From the NCBI GenBank assembly GCA_028279345.1, contig JANQNY010000081.1, forward strand, positions 1 through 56,002: 56,002 nucleotides of DNA. Direction: 5' to 3'. Positions within the stretch are counted from its first letter, which is position 1. The number at the start of each line of letters is the position of its first letter. Source of the DNA: Geminicoccaceae bacterium. Lineage in GTDB: Bacteria > Pseudomonadota > Alphaproteobacteria > Geminicoccales > Geminicoccaceae. The position numbers and the translations under genes were made by a program. Of the stretch, positions 54,541-56,002 are shown in pieces. The notes beneath the pieces were generated by a model that was not told where the DNA came from, searched no databases, and was given only the letters and a program-made list of their open reading frames with translations.

Positions 54541-55434
54541 ATGCATCTGCAGATCAGCCAGGCGGCTTCGGCTTGTCGGCGCCCGCCCTGGCGGCGTTGG
54601 CGCGCGGTGCGAGGCCTCCACCTTTTGCTCGTCGCGCTACTTGCATTCGCTTGGACCATTGGTGAGGCCGGTGCGGATTCCCCGACCCTTGCCGACCGTG
54701 TCATCGTGCCGAAGCGCGCTCCCGAAGATGTTCGAGCAACCGACCTGAGTGCCGTCGACGCCGCGCTGGGCCGGCGCGTCGCCGTGCCAGCGTCCATTCA
54801 GCGCGACGACCTGCTCCAATGGTTGCGCCATGGTGGCAAGCCGCTCAGCAAGCTGCTGAGCCGAGCGGGGCTGGATCCCGAGCGCCTACTGCTCGGTGCG
54901 CTCGACGATCCGGCGGATGGCGTCGGCGGTCCCTTCATTGCATTGCCTACCGAGGATGGCGAGGACTTCGTGGCGCTCGATACCCAGGCGCTCGTCGCGC
55001 GGGTCCTCGAGACGGTGCCGTTGACCTCACCGGTTCGCGCCGACCACCGCTTCACGAGCCCCTATGGCCCGCGGCGCGATCCGTTCCACGGGCGTCGCGC
55101 TTTTCATAGCGGTATTGATCTCGCCGCCCCACTGAGAACGCCGATCTACGCGACGGCGGGAGGCGCGGTGAAGAAGGTCGGCCGGCGCGGCGGCTATGGG
55201 AACTTGATTGAGATCGACCACGGCAACGGCGTGGTGACCCGCTATGCGCACCTCTACGCGTACCTCGTGCGGCGCGGCGATACTGTGACCAGTGGCGAGC
55301 GCATCGGGTTGATGGGGCGCACCGGCCGCGCGACGGGCGTTCACCTCCACTACGAGGTCGTGGTGGACGGACAGCACGTCGATCCGGCCGCGTTCCTCGA
55401 CGTCGGACGCGAACTCGTCGCGGCCAATCGCTGA
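54541..55434 (+). CDS. M23-family metallopeptidase
   Basis: A 297-aa exported peptidase. Signal anchor LHLLLVALLAFAWTIGEAGA at about residues 26-45. The LytM domain is C-terminal: FTSPYGPRRDPFHGRRAFHS with zinc ligands H189 and D193 (HSGIDLA), and HLHYE with H268/H270. The active set is complete, so it is a probable peptidoglycan endopeptidase of cell separation or growth. Confidence 0.94.
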   Translation: MHLQISQAASACRRPPWRRWRAVRGLHLLLVALLAFAWTIGEAGADSPTLADRVIVPKRAPEDVRATDLSAVDAALGRRVAVPASIQRDDLLQWLRHGGKPLSKLLSRAGLDPERLLLGALDDPADGVGGPFIALPTEDGEDFVALDTQALVARVLETVPLTSPVRADHRFTSPYGPRRDPFHGRRAFHSGIDLAAPLRTPIYATAGGAVKKVGRRGGYGNLIEIDHGNGVVTRYAHLYAYLVRRGDTVTSGERIGLMGRTGRATGVHLHYEVVVDGQHVDPAAFLDVGRELVAANR

Positions 55435-55531
55435 CGCCGACGTGCCCGCTCGGCCTTGACTGGCGCCGCTTCGCCGGTCCACTGCTGCGTCGGACGGGTG
55501 CGAGGCAAGAGGCGATGGAGGCGCAGGGACG

Positions 55532-56002
55532 CTGACCTGGCTGTCGCAGATGGCGCCCGCGGCGTTGGCGGGTCTCACCTTCGGCGCGTTGGCCGAGCGG
55601 CTCCAGCTATGCACGATGGGCGCGGTCGCCGACGTCGTCGTCTTCGGCAGCTGGCGACGGGCGCGGCTGTGGGGCGCAATGACCTTGGGCGTCGCACTCA
55701 TGGCGGCGATAGCGCCGCTGGCGGTGCCGACGATCGGCTGGTCGGTACCGGCATGGACCACCGCGTCTGCCGTCGCCGCCGGTGCCGGAGGTGCGCTCTT
55801 CGGCGCGGGCATGGTATTGGCCGGTGGGTGCGTGTCGAGCGCCTGGATCCGCGCCGCGACCGGCAGCGCGCGGTCTCTTGCCATCGTCGCGATTGCGGGC
55901 GTCGTCGCCTGGCCGACCGCGCAGGGTGCGGCTGCCGTGCTCGCGCCGCCCACTGCTGCGGCGAGCGGCGTGGCAGCACTCGTGGTGGGCCTGATCGTGC
56001 TC
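55532..56002 (+). CDS. YeeE/YedE-family sulfur transport membrane protein, 3' truncated
   Basis: The frame runs off the window; about 157 residues are visible. LAGLTFGALAERLQLCTMGA and the later FGAGMVLAGGCVSSAWIR are the two half-repeats of the YeeE/YedE (DUF395) thiosulfate/sulfur importers, each with the conserved cysteine. No ATG or GTG precedes the conserved start: a CTG at 55532 follows GGAGG at about 10 bases, while the first ATG (55550) has no ribosome site. The start is thus uncertain. Confidence 0.8.
   Translation, partial: MTWLSQMAPAALAGLTFGALAERLQLCTMGAVADVVVFGSWRRARLWGAMTLGVALMAAIAPLAVPTIGWSVPAWTTASAVAAGAGGALFGAGMVLAGGCVSSAWIRAATGSARSLAIVAIAGVVAWPTAQGAAAVLAPPTAAASGVAALVVGLIVL

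Overview
The window is one continuous stretch of high-GC bacterial chromosome, about two-thirds G+C by eye. It is densely packed, with many 4-base start/stop overlaps. Gene content points to an alphaproteobacterium, perhaps Rhodospirillales or Geminicoccales, but no rRNA or marker gene fixes this: methylmalonyl-CoA mutase with MeaB, TRAP and phosphonate transporters, a CueR copper operon, a tandem glycine riboswitch before gcvT, CCUCC-type small-RNA candidates and a seven-gene Mrp antiporter. No rRNA, tRNA, CRISPR array, prophage or insertion sequence was found.

Layout. 1-4.3 kb: methylmalonyl-CoA mutase small subunit (truncated by the window edge), large subunit and the GTPase MeaB, for propionyl-CoA use. 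4.4-8.4 kb: a 54-aa membrane protein, a TRAP transporter (dctPQM) and a divergent 3-methyladenine glycosylase-like protein. 8.4-13 kb: two TPR proteins. The first (8608-10752) lies in an AT-richer island whose two edges carry diverged second copies of the glycosylase/TPR convergent junction, the footprint of an insertion by homologous recombination. 13.2-17 kb: copper operon copA-cueR-cytochrome c, read leftward from a CueR promoter that appears to start exactly at the copA ATG, with a divergent small membrane protein. 17-24.9 kb: a secreted hypothetical, a ClpP-like protease, phnC-phnD-phnE-phnE with a phosphonate-associated hexapeptide transferase, an EcsC protein and a nucleotide-sugar epimerase. 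25-29.6 kb: tandem glycine riboswitch and gcvT-gcvH-gcvP.

29.6-30.1 kb is an AT-rich spacer holding two similar minus-strand units, each an anti-Shine-Dalgarno segment followed by an intrinsic terminator; they look like a pair of small RNAs. 30.1-33.5 kb: a leftward cell-envelope glycolipid operon (GT39, GT2, UPF0104 membrane protein). 33.6-36.2 kb: a response regulator, a proline iminopeptidase-like hydrolase, a VOC protein and a YtoQ protein. 36.3-42.1 kb: a two-component system, exonuclease III, a lipoprotein, a DegT aminotransferase and pyroglutamyl peptidase. 42.3-45.8 kb: an OxyR-like regulator lacking the peroxide-sensing cysteine, a Bax-inhibitor-1 protein, a tandem universal stress protein and cytochrome b561. 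46-53.8 kb: the leftward operon mrpABCDEFG with a response regulator and sensor kinase chained to its 3' end. 54-56 kb: a small hypothetical, an M23 metallopeptidase and the start of a YeeE/YedE sulfur transporter cut by the window edge.

How parts work together: MutAB/MeaB and the glycine cleavage system are central carbon routes. The copper, Mrp, OxyR-like and Usp genes form a stress-response theme. Hairpins directly after both periplasmic binding-protein genes (dctP and phnD) suggest a shared way of raising binding-protein output over permease. All assignments come from reading the sequence by hand; no database search was run.
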